From Lunularia cruciata (Eukaryota; Streptophyta; Marchantiopsida; Lunulariales; Lunulariaceae): a DNA stretch of 64,000 nucleotides. Positions 8,484-21,097 of the stretch are shown in pieces. Position 1 is the first letter of the stretch, and each line of letters opens with the position of its first letter. The stretch covers positions 21,953,001 through 22,017,000 of the forward strand of contig OX419758.1 of NCBI GenBank assembly GCA_948567375.1. Reading direction: 5' to 3'. The translations under genes and the position numbers were made by a program. The notes below the pieces were generated by a model. That model had not been told where the DNA came from. It saw nothing but the letters and a program-made list of their open reading frames with translations, and made no database searches.

Positions 8484-11400
8484 GTACATATGGAATCTTA
8501 AGCACGATCTATGTGAGGAGCGTGAGTTGCGTTCGATGTTAGACAATTGAACTAAACACCGATATTGCCTAAGTCTTAGTGTCCTGATTAGAACCCTCAA
8601 ATGCGATGTTTATGGGTCATGGAGTCATTTTTGCGTTTAGGGCACTGAAAATTTGTTCACGTACTTACATATCAGCATATTGTTTCGTTGCTACTAACTT
8701 CTCTATATTTGTGTCTTTACATCTCAAAAGGTGTGTTCTCTCGCGCCTAAATCCGAAGATCAGAACGTGTAGCAAATTTACAGCCAAGGAAACAACTGAA
8801 AGTACTGTGTGACGTATTACACAGGGAAGCTACGTTGTTCTACTGGTTTATATGCTAAGATACACCTCAAATGTAACATACTACGTCATAGGGACTTCAT
8901 TTGATGCCCATCTCAGCTCCTGTACAAGGTTCACTTGATTCTAATGGGTGCCAGCGGATTCCTCGGTGTGTCAGTGCATCGTCAAAAGGATAGAGTCTCG
9001 AGAATTGAGGTCGATGTGATTTAATCGTCTATACTTCGGAATTTTGGAGCCAAATCTAGATCTCTACTCGCCGTTTTCGTGCTATCCACTCTAAACCCCT
9101 CGAATTTGTCGGTCATCAAGGATCTCCGAACCGTGGATCGATCTGCCTTTAAATGTAAGGTGGGCGTAAGTATTTGTTTTAGTGACAGCGAGTTTAGTTG
9201 AGGGCACTTTACATAAACTGAAGGACTTTTTTGCTAGTCACAAGAGTTACCACACAGCAAAAGACTTTAGAATGGCCCATGATATGGGAGATAGTTAAGC
9301 TGGGTTAAAGATGGTATGGCAGGTTTTGTTGGTCGAAAATGGTGTTCCTTCGGACCTGTACTTGCTTGTCTGCTTAGCTGTTAATGCGAGGAATACTTCA
9401 GCCTTTCTACTATGGTATATCTCGTTATGACAAAAGGTATTTTTTGTTCAGGTTTGCCCACAGATGTGCGGATTCATCTTTCTTGGATTCAGTTAATGGG
9501 CAAACATCCCAAATTATGGAGCTCCGTGGGATGGGTATCTAAATTACAGAGCCACGACTTAGATCACAGATTTACTTATGCACAGAACCCTTTTCATGCT
9601 TTGCACCAATGGTCACTCATCTTGCCTCTGCATTGCAGTCATTTCGCGCACTAAGAACTCCGCTTGTAGTACGGACCATGATAATACTCAATTTCTCTGT
9701 TACTTTATAGATGTTTTATTTTGCTCTAAGGTAAATTGGAACGAGGGAAAATCTAGAACAGAACACACAGGAACTTGATTTACCATTTTCATTCCCACAT
9801 CTTCCAATTCCACTCATTCCAATAACGACCATCTAATGTAACATCAAAACCTTATTGAGTGAGGAAACTTGCTTGGTAGAAAGCAAGGGTTCATTTATTT
9901 AGTTGAGCGGAAGGGTGATAAACAGTCAAGAGTGGAGGGCTGTTTATCTTTGTTATTGTTTATAGATTATATCTATAAATAATAACATGAACCATTACAG
10001 TATTCGTTATATTAATCAACTGAGCAAATCTCTAAACTTTAAAATATCACAGCTAAATTTTAGTGGAAATCTAATTAAAACTGTTGCTCTATAGAGATCA
10101 GTGGTGGGTGCAATCCAGAAGAGAGCCATCATATTAGGTGATGATCTTCATGGATGTTTGCAGACAGTGTGATTTGTATAGTTTGGATATCTTAGGTGTA
10201 ATAGGTATAGTTTTGATATCTTACGTGTAACTGGGTAGATTTCTCATATAAACTCTATTTGAGTTTAGTTTCATCATACCTTTTTCACTTTTTTAAGTGG
10301 AATGCCGTTTTTCACTAAAATGATGGAAATATATTTGGATTGCATTGAAAATTAATTTAGCAAAACACTTTTCATTACCATCACGCGGCCTACTCAAGAT
10401 ATAAGGTGCAGATGCTCCAAGTGACATCACAAAACCATCACTCAGTCTCCGAATCAACAGTTTACAGTATTCGTGACCAACAAACCGTGAACAGCAGAAA
10501 CAAACGAATGATGTGGCTCGAGTCTATGGTGACGTTCGAATCTATTGTGACGCATAACACGGAATCTTGTGAACTATCGAGTACTTAATTCGTCGTTAAT
10601 CATCTGCCCAATATCCAAGAGCGAACTCGAGAACGCATTTTAAAGCACTCAACAAAATATCGGAACGAAAATATGACATTCAATTGATTTTGTGGGTGAA
10701 ATCTAGACTTCCCAAATGTTTCAGAAAACGAGTATGAAAGAAAATAATGCCCAAAAACTAATATAGTCATGCTGTTTCAAGTTTTGACTCTTACTAGATG
10801 TAATAGGATTCATGAGCCAAATCGTTTAAAAAGGAATTTGACAGATGGCACTTAACTAGAATAATATGACGATATATTAATACACAAATGTAGAAGCACA
10901 AGATTGATGTGAATGATAGGGCCCGCTTAATTTAGACCACCTGATTTATCGTTTCCATACTTGAGAGGTTTTTGTGAAACTGGGATTGGAAAATTTAAGT
11001 GAATTCGACATTCACCGTTCAGGATTGAATTGTATGGATTCACGATGAGACAACATTATTTTATATCCGAATGTCATGTGATAATTGTCCATCTCCCTCT
11101 CACCTGTAATGCGTTTTGGAGATATATACATGAAATTTTTTGATTTTAATCTAATACTCTGACTTACAAACATCAATTTTTGAAGTTTTCAGATTCACCA
11201 TCTACCTTATTCTCCGCCCTCGAAATAAGATCACACATATTAGTGATTATGATCCACATATTGGTTGAAAATAAAAATATTTGATAAATTCGATTTGTGC
11301 CATGAATAAATTCTTTGAATTCAGATACACTCGACTATATACAAAACGTCTGGTACAACTAAATTCAGTAGAGTATTACCATCAAATAATATTAGTCTTT

Positions 11401-11691
11401 TCCAAATACGCAGAAAGCACAATACATTAGAAACTTTTGCCAATGTATTATTAGAACTTTTGTTTTGGTCAGTGTTTCAATACAACAGCGTTTAGATCTC
11501 GATTGGTGATTGGTGACCTAGGAAGAGTGAAATACTGAAAATGGAACGGTAGATTTTCAGCTTTCTAGCTTCCTTTCGCTTGTTCTATGGCCGCCTGCCT
11601 TTGAAATTCCCATCTCTAAGATTCTACCAGTGGTGGTTGACATACAGTTGCTGCTATATGTCAACGCGAGAGACATCTCAAGTAAATGTGC
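8484..11691. other. Intergenic DNA, mostly unassigned
   Basis: I see no supportable gene here. Short open frames (8606-8812, 9412-9654, 9578-9778, 10406-10588) have no recognisable domains or splice context. AT content rises from about 9800. The only recognised piece is the LINE remnant near 10085-10290. Confidence 0.6.
10085..10290 (+). mobile_element. Degenerate LINE 3'-region remnant
   Basis: GGTGGGTGCAATCCAGAAGAG and TTGGATATCTTAGGTGTAATAG match the 3' untranslated region of LINE copies 1 and 2 (compare 18450-18600). A TAGATTTCTCATATAAACTC segment and a TACCTTTTT stretch follow in the same order. The GATATCTTA(C/G)GTGTAA unit is present twice in tandem. The hairpin end is not recognisable. 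Confidence 0.6.
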
Positions 11692-14600
11692 TCAATGGTG
11701 TTTCCTTACGTACTCTTCCAGTTTCTCGGAAACTTTACCACAGAGTTCATGTAATCTTCGTAGGTGTAGATCATATAATATGTCAGAAAAGTACAACTTA
11801 TCAATGGTCACTTCGTTGAGAGAGAACAAAAGATATCCGATGAGGGTCGTATATCGATCCGGGGAAATGAGCACCAAAGACTTGACTAGCCGCAAAAGCC
11901 TTCTCACAAACCAGCCCATCGACCATATGCAAATACAGCCCCCGACCACTACCGTACTAATCGTAACACCCCCATGGTTCCAAGATCCATCATTAGATAC
12001 GATGGCAATCGAGGCTGCTGCAAAAGCCACCAGAATGCACACTAAGGAAATCACCAGGAGACTCAGTGCGAGGAGCACACTCTTCCGCGCTCGTTTTCCC
12101 TCGCTCTGTACTGACTCTGTAGGCATAGGGAGAGAAGGAATCATAGCCAAGACGATGGCGGACAAAGCCACATAGAATGCCAAAGTGTCAAAAATGATGA
12201 AAAGCTTGACGGGTAACTTCCCCACCTGGACCAGGTGATCGTCCCCATAACCCATTGGGGGTTGGAGCGGTCCAATATACGAAGCGGTTGCAACGAGTGC
12301 TGCAGTCACCGATATCGCATTCGCCGCAGTAGTGAGACTGGTTTTCATTTCTTGGGTTTCTCGTTCCACCCTCTCTGACCACCATGCTCGGAATTCAGGA
12401 GAAGTACCAGGACCAGGACCAGGTTTAGGAGCATCCTCACGTCCGAAGGTATCCCATACGCTCGCTCCAGCTTGCAAGAGGAGGTTGACACATGCTTGCC
12501 GACTATACCGAGCCGAGTTCGTATCATCATCGTTATGAACTTCTTTGACTTTCTTGCACCACCCGTCCCGGAAGTTCACAACATGAAGTAAGTTCTTCCC
12601 GATACCATTTATTTCGGGCCAACCCGCTACTGCAGCGTGCATTGCAGTTTGAGGTGCTAGTGAATGCTCGACACGTTTCATAACATCAAAGTTCTTAGAA
12701 TTCAAAATGGTTTGGACTGCTAGGGAGTCACCAACTGCAGCAGCAAGATGAAGACTCGGCAAAGCCCTTCTAAACAGCGTGTTAACCTCTGCCCCATCCC
12801 AAGCCTCCTCTCCTCTGTGACGTTTTTCGTACTATTGAAAGAATAAGAATCCATAGCATTAAATTAGAAGTATCGAATTCACCCTGTAATGAGGAACGTA
12901 CCAAAATAAGATTAATTTTTTTAGATCTATGGGTTATATTTTTTTAATATAAATATAATATAAAATTATTTTATTAAATAATATTAATTATTATTTTAAA
13001 TTTATATATTTATTATTTTAAATAAAAATTATAATAAAAATTATGTAATATAAATAATATGTTATTTTATTATTTAAAATAAAAATTTTTATTTTTTATA
13101 ATTTATATTAATAAAAATTTATTTATATTTTATAATAAAAATTTACATTTTGAATTTAAAATTTTTATTTTTGAATTTACCGAAAATACTAAAAAAATAC
13201 CAATAAACTTGACCCGTGATTATACATCTGACTTTTACAATAATCAAACAATATAAGAAAAACTTATTAAGTGCACCTGAATCAAAAACAAGAATCAAAT
13301 AACACGACATACTATTATTGTGGAACAGAGATTAAATACATACTGAAATCAGCTTTTGAAGACAGGTAATGTTCCCCACGAGTGCTGCAAGGCCAATCGG
13401 AGCGAACCCCTCATTCCAATCGCATGAGTCATTCCAATATGACAGGTAGGGTTCGGCCGCGAGTAGAGAAACAAATTGCTTTTTGTCTGATCTTAACGGA
13501 ATGATGCTTTCAAGCCATCTACGTGATCCTCCAATGAATGGATTGAATATCGCCAAGTGGCAGGCTGTGATTGGAAAGCACTTGAACTCCGAACCGTAGT
13601 TCAAACGAGACCCGTCCATCACATATGGAAACCAGCGCGCAAATCCATTCCGGGCAGACACTTTACTCACATCGACAAAACAGGCCGCTGAGCTTATTTT
13701 AAATTCAAAAGTGAGTCTCCAATCGGCTTCGTACTTTATAAGTACCTCTCCTAAGCCACTAGGAAAATCAAAGGCTGCTGCAGCGCGATGTAGTGGCGTC
13801 CGTCCAACTCTGTCCCTTGTATTTGCCAGGCGTGTCAGGAACTTATCTTTGCCTGAGTCTCCACCGAGAACGGCGCTGAGGAGACGAAGAAGATCTCCTA
13901 TCGAGAGGTGATCTACTCCAACGTGTAGCGCGGTTCGCCCTCGACCATCTTTGAGTTCCAGCAAGAACATCAACAACTCTCGCGTATCATCTTCTTTCAA
14001 AATCTCGATCACTATATCCCGACGGCACCGGAACAAATATAGAATTTCAAATTTGTCTGCCGGGATGTGGGCATCCAGTTTCCAAATATCCGTCGATGGA
14101 TTTCCAGCACCTTCTTTGTATCGAAAGGCCACGGGTAAGTTATAATCTCCCTCACGACAATAACTGCACAAAGCGAGAAATAAATACTCGGCCATCGGTA
14201 AAAAGTTGAACTCGCATTGTTGTTTATAGTATTGAACAACCCGATCTTTGCCATCTCCCATTTTCTCCAATACTCCCTTTGTGATTTCCCGGATTCTCTC
14301 CAACTTGTAGTCGTCACTCGCTGAGGGAACTGGACGTCCTGAACCTAGCTCAATTCCATAGGGATTAGTTCTACATTTCACCAAAAGAGCTTCAGCAAGG
14401 AGCCAAGTAACATCCCGATCTCCATTGAGTAGGGCGATAGCAATTGTGTCCAGTTTACAGTTTCCCTCAAATGCCAGAATCATATCTCGCAGACGCTCAT
14501 AGATATCAATTGTCATAGGAATCATGTTGCTGCGTTGACTGTTCATGTTGACACGGACTTGTCGATAATCATCAACGGACTTGTCGATAATCCTCTTCAC

Positions 14601-14792
14601 CAGTTGACTGCAGCCTTGTTTGACAGCTACATGCATTGCATTGCACCCTTTCCAACCAGGTAGTATCCTCTCCGCTTCAGATTCATCTGGCCACATAAAA
14701 AGTAGCTCGTTTCCCTCATCCTCATCGAGAAGTTCGTTGATTTTGAGGGAATTACCCTCGTGTAAGGCGGCGAACCAATCCAGTTTTGACAT
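11692..14792 (-). CDS. Ankyrin-repeat protein with C-terminal PGG membrane domain
   Basis: Two exons, 14792-13344 and 12831-11692, are joined by a GTATGT...TTTCAATAG intron in phase 0, giving about 862 residues. The start is the ATG at 14790-14792 (MSKLDWFAALHEGN). The N-terminal half holds divergent ankyrin repeats, recognisable at GCNAMHVAVKQGC, GRTALHVGVDHLSIGDLLRLL, GRTPLHRAAAAF and, across the junction, PSLHLAAAVGDSLAV and QTAMHAAVAG. The C-terminal part has a PGG-like motif (SYIGPLQPPMGYGD) after EMKTSLTTAANAISVTAALV, and four hydrophobic segments typical of plant ankyrin-TM proteins of the ACD6 type, which sit in membranes and often act in defence or stress signalling. That role is family knowledge, not shown here. 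The frame has no stops across either exon, and the joined frame supports the intron. It is the only intact-looking gene in the window. Confidence 0.88.
12832..13343 (-). other. AT-rich intron of the ankyrin gene
   Basis: A 512-bp intron with a strong donor (GTATGT at 13343-13338) and an acceptor ending CAATAG at 12832. Bases 12930-13190 are almost pure A/T with repeated TTATTTTA and ATAATAAAAATT units. Confidence 0.85.
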
Positions 14793-16380
14793 ACTTCCGA
14801 TTCAGACTCGGACCTCTGCACCACCAGACCTTAGAGATTAGTTGTAATAAAAACTGATTCGAACGCATGTTCATTTCAGCTTTGATATTTAAATCCTACA
14901 ATGAGTTTGAAAACCGAAAGAGTGTGCTGCAGAGTCAGCGCAGATTGCTCTATTTCCTCGTGTGGACCTATCCCAAATCTTTTCTCATGACAAGTACTGA
15001 GCTGCTCCTACAAATGAAATCTGCTTTCATAATATCTTTTATGATCTTCTGCCTTGTGCTCGAATCTCCAATGCACGAGCAACCTCACCTCTAGATAAAT
15101 AACACAACTAGCAGTTTGTACACAATAAGAACCCAAGTGCATGTCACAGCCACATAGATTACAGCTACCTTAACTCTATGACCCTCGGTAAGCGCTAGAC
15201 AAACAGAGTCGACGGAACATGATTGCAAGTTCTATACCGAAAAAAGAGAACTTGGAGAGAAGACAAGTTCAACTTGCAAACGGAATCAGATAGAAAAATC
15301 AAGTTCCGTATGCTGGTGGAAATGATGAACTACAGAAACTTAAATCGAGAGGAAGTTCAATTTGACGCGTTGTATACAAATAGCTGTCCAAACTGCACGC
15401 AATTACAGGAAATAGTTCATTTGCAGTAATGTTCACAACCCTGTCACGAACGTCCACAGCGGTAGTGCTCACCCCAAAAGAACACTGAGAGGAACTTATG
15501 TCAAAACCAGGACAATCTAGATCGCAGCATACACGCCTCTGAGACAAGATGTGTAGTTCCCTGCTCTTTTATCTCCATGTTCGGGACGGTGTCGTTAGAT
15601 GCTGAAGGACGCAGGGAATCAAGCTCATTGCCCCTGCACCTTAAACATCTCGAATGAGAGAATCACGAATCCCCGAAGATTCTTTCAGTCGATTCTGGAG
15701 TCGTCCAACGTAGTTTGAATACGTCTAATTTGTCGCTTCAGACAACATGGCAAAGTTCGACGCCGGGCTGGGTCCCTACCACAGGATAGGGGGAACGAGT
15801 AGTCAAAGTAACACTATCCTCCTCCATACGGTAGACTGAAACACGCCATCTATATCAGTAACTTTGTTAAATATACTGTATACTGCCTAGTTAAGTCGAA
15901 GAGAAAAAGTTGAGTAAACGAGAAACCCGCATCTTGTATAACCTGGTGTGTGTACAGTAGTGCGCTCCATCAATTTAACTTCTCCGCAATGGTATGGAAA
16001 TGAAACATATTTGCACTCTTCTGTCAGTATTTTATTTCAGAGGATAACAATGATATTCCGTAAACAGTAGTTTTAGTAATTCATCACAACCGGTTCGATC
16101 ACGAGGTTCGATCACTCGAATACTTTTAGCCGTCCAGTGGCAAACAGTACGTATATGTTTCCTTCACACCAGGTTATTGAGCCCGGAGAGACAAGAGAGA
16201 AAACGAGCCAAATGTATCCCGGAATCAGAAATAAAAGGGACTGAAAGGCTCTAAGGAGTGTATAAAAGAAAAACGAGCACAAGGCTAAAAAAGAAGGGCA
16301 AAGCCTTGCAAAAAAGGAAAGTATCATAACCAAGTAAAATTGATATGCAAAGCAAATAGACTGTACAATAAAGGTTTTTT
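14793..16380. other. Upstream intergenic region of the ankyrin gene
   Basis: It should contain the promoter and 5' leader of the minus-strand ankyrin gene (immediately right of 14792), but no convincing core element can be placed. Open frames at 14867-15094, 15223-15429 and 16112-16333 have no recognisable domains. Confidence 0.5.
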
Positions 16381-16385
16381 AAGTG

Positions 16386-16540
16386 CATATTTGGTAGATG
16401 GGATGAATTATCCTAGATGTGATAAGAGCTCCCTCTGCTCTTCTGTTGCATGTGAACTCAATATCTGAAGGGTTTTGGTAAATTTGGTAGATAGGATTGG
16501 AGTGTCCTAGATGTGATAAGAACTTCCTCTGCCTTTGCAT
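16386..16540 (+). repeat. Imperfect direct repeat, about 93-bp period
   Basis: TTTGGTAGATGGGATGAATTATCC and TTTGGTAGATAGGATTGGAGTGTCC each precede CTAGATGTGATAAGA(G/A)CTTCCTCTGC-like sequence. Two copies only. It lies just before LINE copy 2 and could be part of it. Confidence 0.6.
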
Positions 16541-16729
16541 GTCTACATAATGTGTGTCACATCTACATATGAACCATGTATTCTTGGAGTGCCAAATAGG
16601 ATCCAAGGATTTTGTCACATGCTTCTTAGATGCTATCCTTGGATATTCTCCATGTGGATGACCTTCCTCTACTAGAAGATCTATAAGTGGGGTTGGGTAT
16701 ACTCTTCTCTAGTATTCCATGTCGACCTA

Positions 16730-18665
16730 CTTATCTTCTATGCATGGTTTTCCCTTCCTTTACTTTCCTGTCCAGTCTAAGAGCTTTTGATAAGAGGATC
16801 GTGGGAGTCATCGGTGATATCATTGGAGCATGGACATTCGAGTGTGTGATGTGGAGTTTGGCACGTAGGCAAACATCTCTACCAATCTCATGTAGAGGAG
16901 TAGGCCTATTATCTATGGAGAAGATGACACCTATAACAATTTTGGGTAGTTGAGCTTTCTCGACATCCCTACTTCCCTCCCATTTTGTGGTTGTTGATAG
17001 ACAAATTTTGGAGAATGTATGAGACCAAGGTGGAAGAGGGATCCTTTTCTCTTCAGGTGTTATTGAGTGCGGTAGACAAGAGATGGTCTATCCCCATGGG
17101 CACAAGAGGACCTTCCATCTTTTGCTTCACTATTGTCAGATTGGACTAGAGGTTTGGAGTCTTCCTTGATAGAGCGACAACGTCAACATAGCCTTCCTTG
17201 TCTCTTTGTTGACTCATACATTCCTTGGGCCAAGAGTAGTCTTTGCTCTTGCTCCAATAAGTGTGCAGCATCTTAGATCCTAGCTACATAGTGCATTATG
17301 GCATTCCAACTTGCACCAACTACCTTCTCTACAACAATGAGGTTCCGCCTAGGTTTGGTCCACCTGTATGCATCTTCATTACTCACTTGTGAGTGTGGAT
17401 CTACATTAAATGCAGCATTGGTCTATATGACATGGTGTCCTTTTGGGGGACAGAGGATAGCTACCCAAGATGCCATCAAGGATATAGTGTTTGCTATGAC
17501 ACGAGAGAGTGGATACTTGTAATGCCTTTAGCTAGACAAATTATGTAGATATAGAAATTTTCTTGGTAATAACTTTAGTGATGTTATATATGATAGTCTA
17601 AGTAGATCAAATAGAAGTGTCACCAAAAGAGCACTTTCACTAATATGGCACACGTCAAAAATACCTTGAAAACTTCATAGCCAATTTTGGAGACCTAAAT
17701 TGATGAATTAGGCCTCAAAAATTAGATTAATCTTCCTCCACTCCTTTTCTCTTTCTATTTGTCATGTCAATAGCTTTCCAACGGTACCTCATCGATGCTA
17801 CTCCGAGCTTCTTAATAAGAAGCTTCTCTAAAGATTCCCTTAAACTTGTTTGACCAACCAAATAGGACAAGGATCAACATCTCACCAATCCATGCAACTA
17901 ATCTAAGGGTGGAGCTTACTAACATCTCACCAATCCATGTATCTGATCCAAGAATGCAGATCGTTTTGAGAAGATTCACTTTGCTATATAATAAAGACAA
18001 GGTGCTCCTTTAGTGCATTGGACTATTGAGCGATGAAGCCTTGTATTTCTCTTGGGGTTTCTCATGTCCTCGGAACATTACAACACTTTGCTTGGAGTGA
18101 GTGTTTGTATGCTTTGTAGACAACACATGTCAAAAATACTTGGTCTTTGATGACTTGGGGATAGTGGTGGTAGGAACCCTACATGTGATGCAATTTTGGA
18201 GGGACTGATTACTCATCCCATGGATGAGCGGCAAGCAGAGCAACAACATACAAGGTCTCCAAGTATAGGGGTATGCAATGAGGTCACCTCTTTGTTCCTC
18301 TAGCCTTGGAGTTATATGGAGTAATGGACATGGGAGTTTGACATATTTGTCAAAGAGTGCACAAGAGCTTATCATATTAGACGTCAGTGTACAACTTTCA
18401 CTCTTGTACTTTGTAGCATACTTTGGACAGCATGTGTCCATTAATCTACATAGATTATTTGCTGGTGCAATCCATAGGAGAGCAAGTACTCTAGGTGATG
18501 CTTCTTTGGATGCTCCAATACTTTGTACGTCTTAAGACTTGCATAGTTCTGATATCTTAGGTACGGTAGGGCGGAATTTCTCATATCCATACTATTGGGG
18601 TCTAGCCTGATTTTACCTCTTTTGTCTCTCTCTTGTACGGCTTGATTGGGTCTTCCCGTCCTTCA
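16730..18665 (+). mobile_element. LINE-like non-LTR retrotransposon, copy 2
   Basis: It is colinear with copy 1 on both sides of each copy's solo LTR. The left part adds sequence missing from copy 1: a frame with GVGLLSMEKMTPITILGSWAL and HFVVVDRQILENVYE, which I read as the region just after a reverse transcriptase. The CxC...H...C domain follows (about 17340-17517, resuming after 18083), then the 3' region (TAGTTCTGATATCTTAGG), and the hairpin end TTGTACGGCTTGATTGGGTC at 18635-18660. Several frameshifts and stops make it inactive. The 5' boundary is uncertain and may lie as far left as 16380; the last tail bases after CCTTCAT are missing. Confidence 0.65.
17518..18082 (+). repeat. Solo LTR, family S, copy 2
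   Basis: It starts TGTAATGC and ends ACATTACA. The 5-bp flanks are ATACT (17513-17517) and ACACT (18083-18087). LINE copy 1 shows the empty site (GGATACTTGGCTTGGAGTG near 3240-3260). Internal sequence shares the CACCAAAAGAGCAC and TATATAATAAAGACAAGGTGC blocks with the other members, but is shorter (565 bp) through internal deletions. Confidence 0.85.
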
Positions 18666-20240
18666 TATGTTTTATGATGTTTTGATAGTAAGAGGTTAAG
18701 GAATGTTCCTATTAACTATTGACTAACAATCAAGCTTTGAGTAACTTGACCACAAATTAAGGAATGCGTAACTGACTAATTACTGGCTAATTCCTATCAA
18801 CAGCAAGTAGATAATTATATTAAGTATAAATAATGAAAATTTGGGCATTTGGAGTGCATTCCATTAAATTTCTGCATTACTATTCGTCTCTTTCTATATT
18901 CACTAATTTTTTATTTGATTTTGGTCATCTACAACCAATCACCCAGAGCTAAAAGCCTATCAAAATTAGTTTAGCATCATAAATATCATTAATAGAAATT
19001 TAAGAAGAGAAAATTAAGTCATAATATTGATCTCCATTGTTCATAATATTGATCTCAATTCTTCTGTCTAACAATAATAATAGTCAATTAATAATGAGTA
19101 CCATTTCCAAATGTACTTACCTCTTGTTGGGAAAACTTAATACTAAAGGAAGGTAACCTACAATACCCGGCAGTAGATGGGTAATAAACTACATTTTTTT
19201 TTTTTAAAGTAGTACCAAAATATCGTCTAAATACTAGCTCAACTTTGTTCAACTCTACATGCACGGGCTAATATTTATGTTGATATGGGAACTCTTCTCT
19301 TAATAAGAATAAGGGAAATTCTTAACTTAAAAAGTCCTTTGGCCACAATATTTCAAGTAAGCTCTTCAAGGAAAGACGTTCTCATATATTATATCATACA
19401 TTTATTTAAAATGATATGTTTAGGTGTAATCATACATTTATTAAAAATATATACGAAAAAAGTTACAAAGGGAAGGGAAGGAAGATAGCGCATGATTGCG
19501 TGAAAATTATAGCAATGTATTTAGTACGCTTATGCATGGTCGATTTGCTCAACTATGTTAACGATGAGAGTTTAGATCACACCTTCGTCGACAGGTTAGA
19601 TCCCTTTGCATAGTTGATACCTTAGATCTATTCTTCTACTTTTCTTTAATTTGAAGGTTGTATGTAAAAAATGTTTCTCCGAAATTCTTTTATCTAATCA
19701 ATGGAATATCTTCTTTTCAATTATAAATATGAAAATTTTTAATATATTATTTTGAATATGAAATAGATTTTATTTTGATATTTTATTATACATTAACAAT
19801 ATAACTTTACAATTAAAATTTTAATACAAATGTTTAGGAATTTTATTACTATAAAATAATTTTTAATTTTTAATATATTTAAAATATACATAAATATAAT
19901 TATATTTTCATAACAATAAATATTTAATATTAACATAAAACAAAAAAAACAACTACATAGAAAAAAAGAAGAGGGGAAATCCCATCGAACCGTACAAGGG
20001 TGTGACATCTGTCGTCCATTCCAGTGCCTCTTGGCTCCAAGCAAAGGCTCTACATGTTACCCATTAATCGCTTCGGCTAGTCCGGTTGTGGCCTTGACCC
20101 GGTGATCATGCCGCCAGCTGGAAGCGCGACCTTCTCCCCTGCCGACGTCCACTGCTTCTCAAGTTCAAGACAGAGTGGCACACCAAGAAACGACAAGAAA
20201 ACCTTGCCACAGAACTCTAAATGAACGGTAAAATGACTTG
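18666..20240. other. AT-rich intergenic region
   Basis: No gene is supportable. Bases 19720-19960 are extremely AT-rich. A weak minus-strand LINE 3'-end match (GGGGAAATCCCATCGAACCGTACAAGGG) lies at about 19976-20003. A minus-strand frame at 20077-20307 includes LGVPLCLELEKQWTSAGEKV, which is protein-like but unrecognised. Confidence 0.5.
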
Positions 20241-20254
20241 TAGAGAGAAAAACG

Positions 20255-20320
20255 CGACCGCGTGGGAAACCATCAGGATGGGAAGACCCCATCAAGCCGC
20301 CGTACAAGGAAAGACAAGGG
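20255..20320 (-). mobile_element. LINE 3'-end fragment
   Basis: GCGACCGCGTGGGAAACC, then GGATGGGAAGACCCCATC with the hairpin, then GCCGTACAAGGAAAGACAAG: the family 3' terminus on the minus strand. Flanking repeats could not be defined. Confidence 0.65.
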
Positions 20321-20460
20321 GTGAAAGTAAATACATATGTATTATTCCTCTGAAGTATTATCCAGTGATGTACATACCGTGTATTATTCCTTTCTCTTTC
20401 AGTTCGACTCGCCGGAAGGTGACAGATTGTCTATGTCACAGTATAAGTAGGGAGCCGATA

Positions 20461-20760
20461 ACCTCACCGCAGGGTATCGGCAAACTCACCGCACCCCACA
20501 GGTCGCAGGCCAAGGACCATCTTAACGGGTAAAGGCTTAACTACTATTGGATACGCGAGACTGGTCCTTGGATTAATATCTCTCTTGATCCCAATCTCTT
20601 AATTTGGTTGGGAACTAAACGGGACGGTACCCTGCAAGTGCGGAAATGCAACCGATGGTTCGACGTTGCTCATGCTTCAGCGTAGGAACAACTGCAGTTG
20701 CATGTGATTGGCCTGTGACCTGTATGGTGCGGTGAATTTACCGGTACCTTGCGGTGAGGT
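20461..20760. repeat. Inverted repeat with 53-bp arms
   Basis: Arm 20461-20513 (ACCTCACCGCAGGGTATCGG...) is the reverse complement of 20708-20760 with 7 mismatches in 53, six of them transitions. The loop is about 194 bases. It could be a hairpin-forming transcript source, a small inverted-repeat element or two opposed copies of a promoter block. No function can be assigned. Confidence 0.75.
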
Positions 20761-21097
20761 ATACGTATGATAAGTATAAATGTGATGTAGTCGAACATCA
20801 GTGCACATGGGCACTTTCTTGTCCTTTGTGAGCAATAGCGTCCCCACCTATTGGGAAGATCTTTCTCCATTGAAACAGGAGAGGAGAAGTTAGCGGAACG
20901 GTATATTTCCTTTCTATATCATAACCTGAATCTTCTTTTTATACCGGACAGCTATGATATGTCATGTTTGGGACGTATGACTTTTCCGCAGCCATTAGAT
21001 CGTCTAAAACATCTGAAAAAGTCCAGTGATGTGCTATAAACTCTTTTCTAACCCCGCGTGGACGTTCTCTTTTCTCCATCAAGCTTATTCATCGACT

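Noticed and set aside
11630-12175. Plus-strand 181-codon frame opposite the ankyrin gene
   Set aside because: It is a shadow of exon 2; the minus strand has clear ankyrin and membrane features.
12930-13190. AT-rich stretch as an origin or matrix-attachment site
   Set aside because: It lies inside a well-supported intron; AT-richness alone is no evidence.
18600-20300. 1.7-kb element with inverted LINE ends as terminal repeats
   Set aside because: The left end belongs to LINE copy 2, which extends leftward; the right piece is a separate minus-strand fragment. No matching target duplication.
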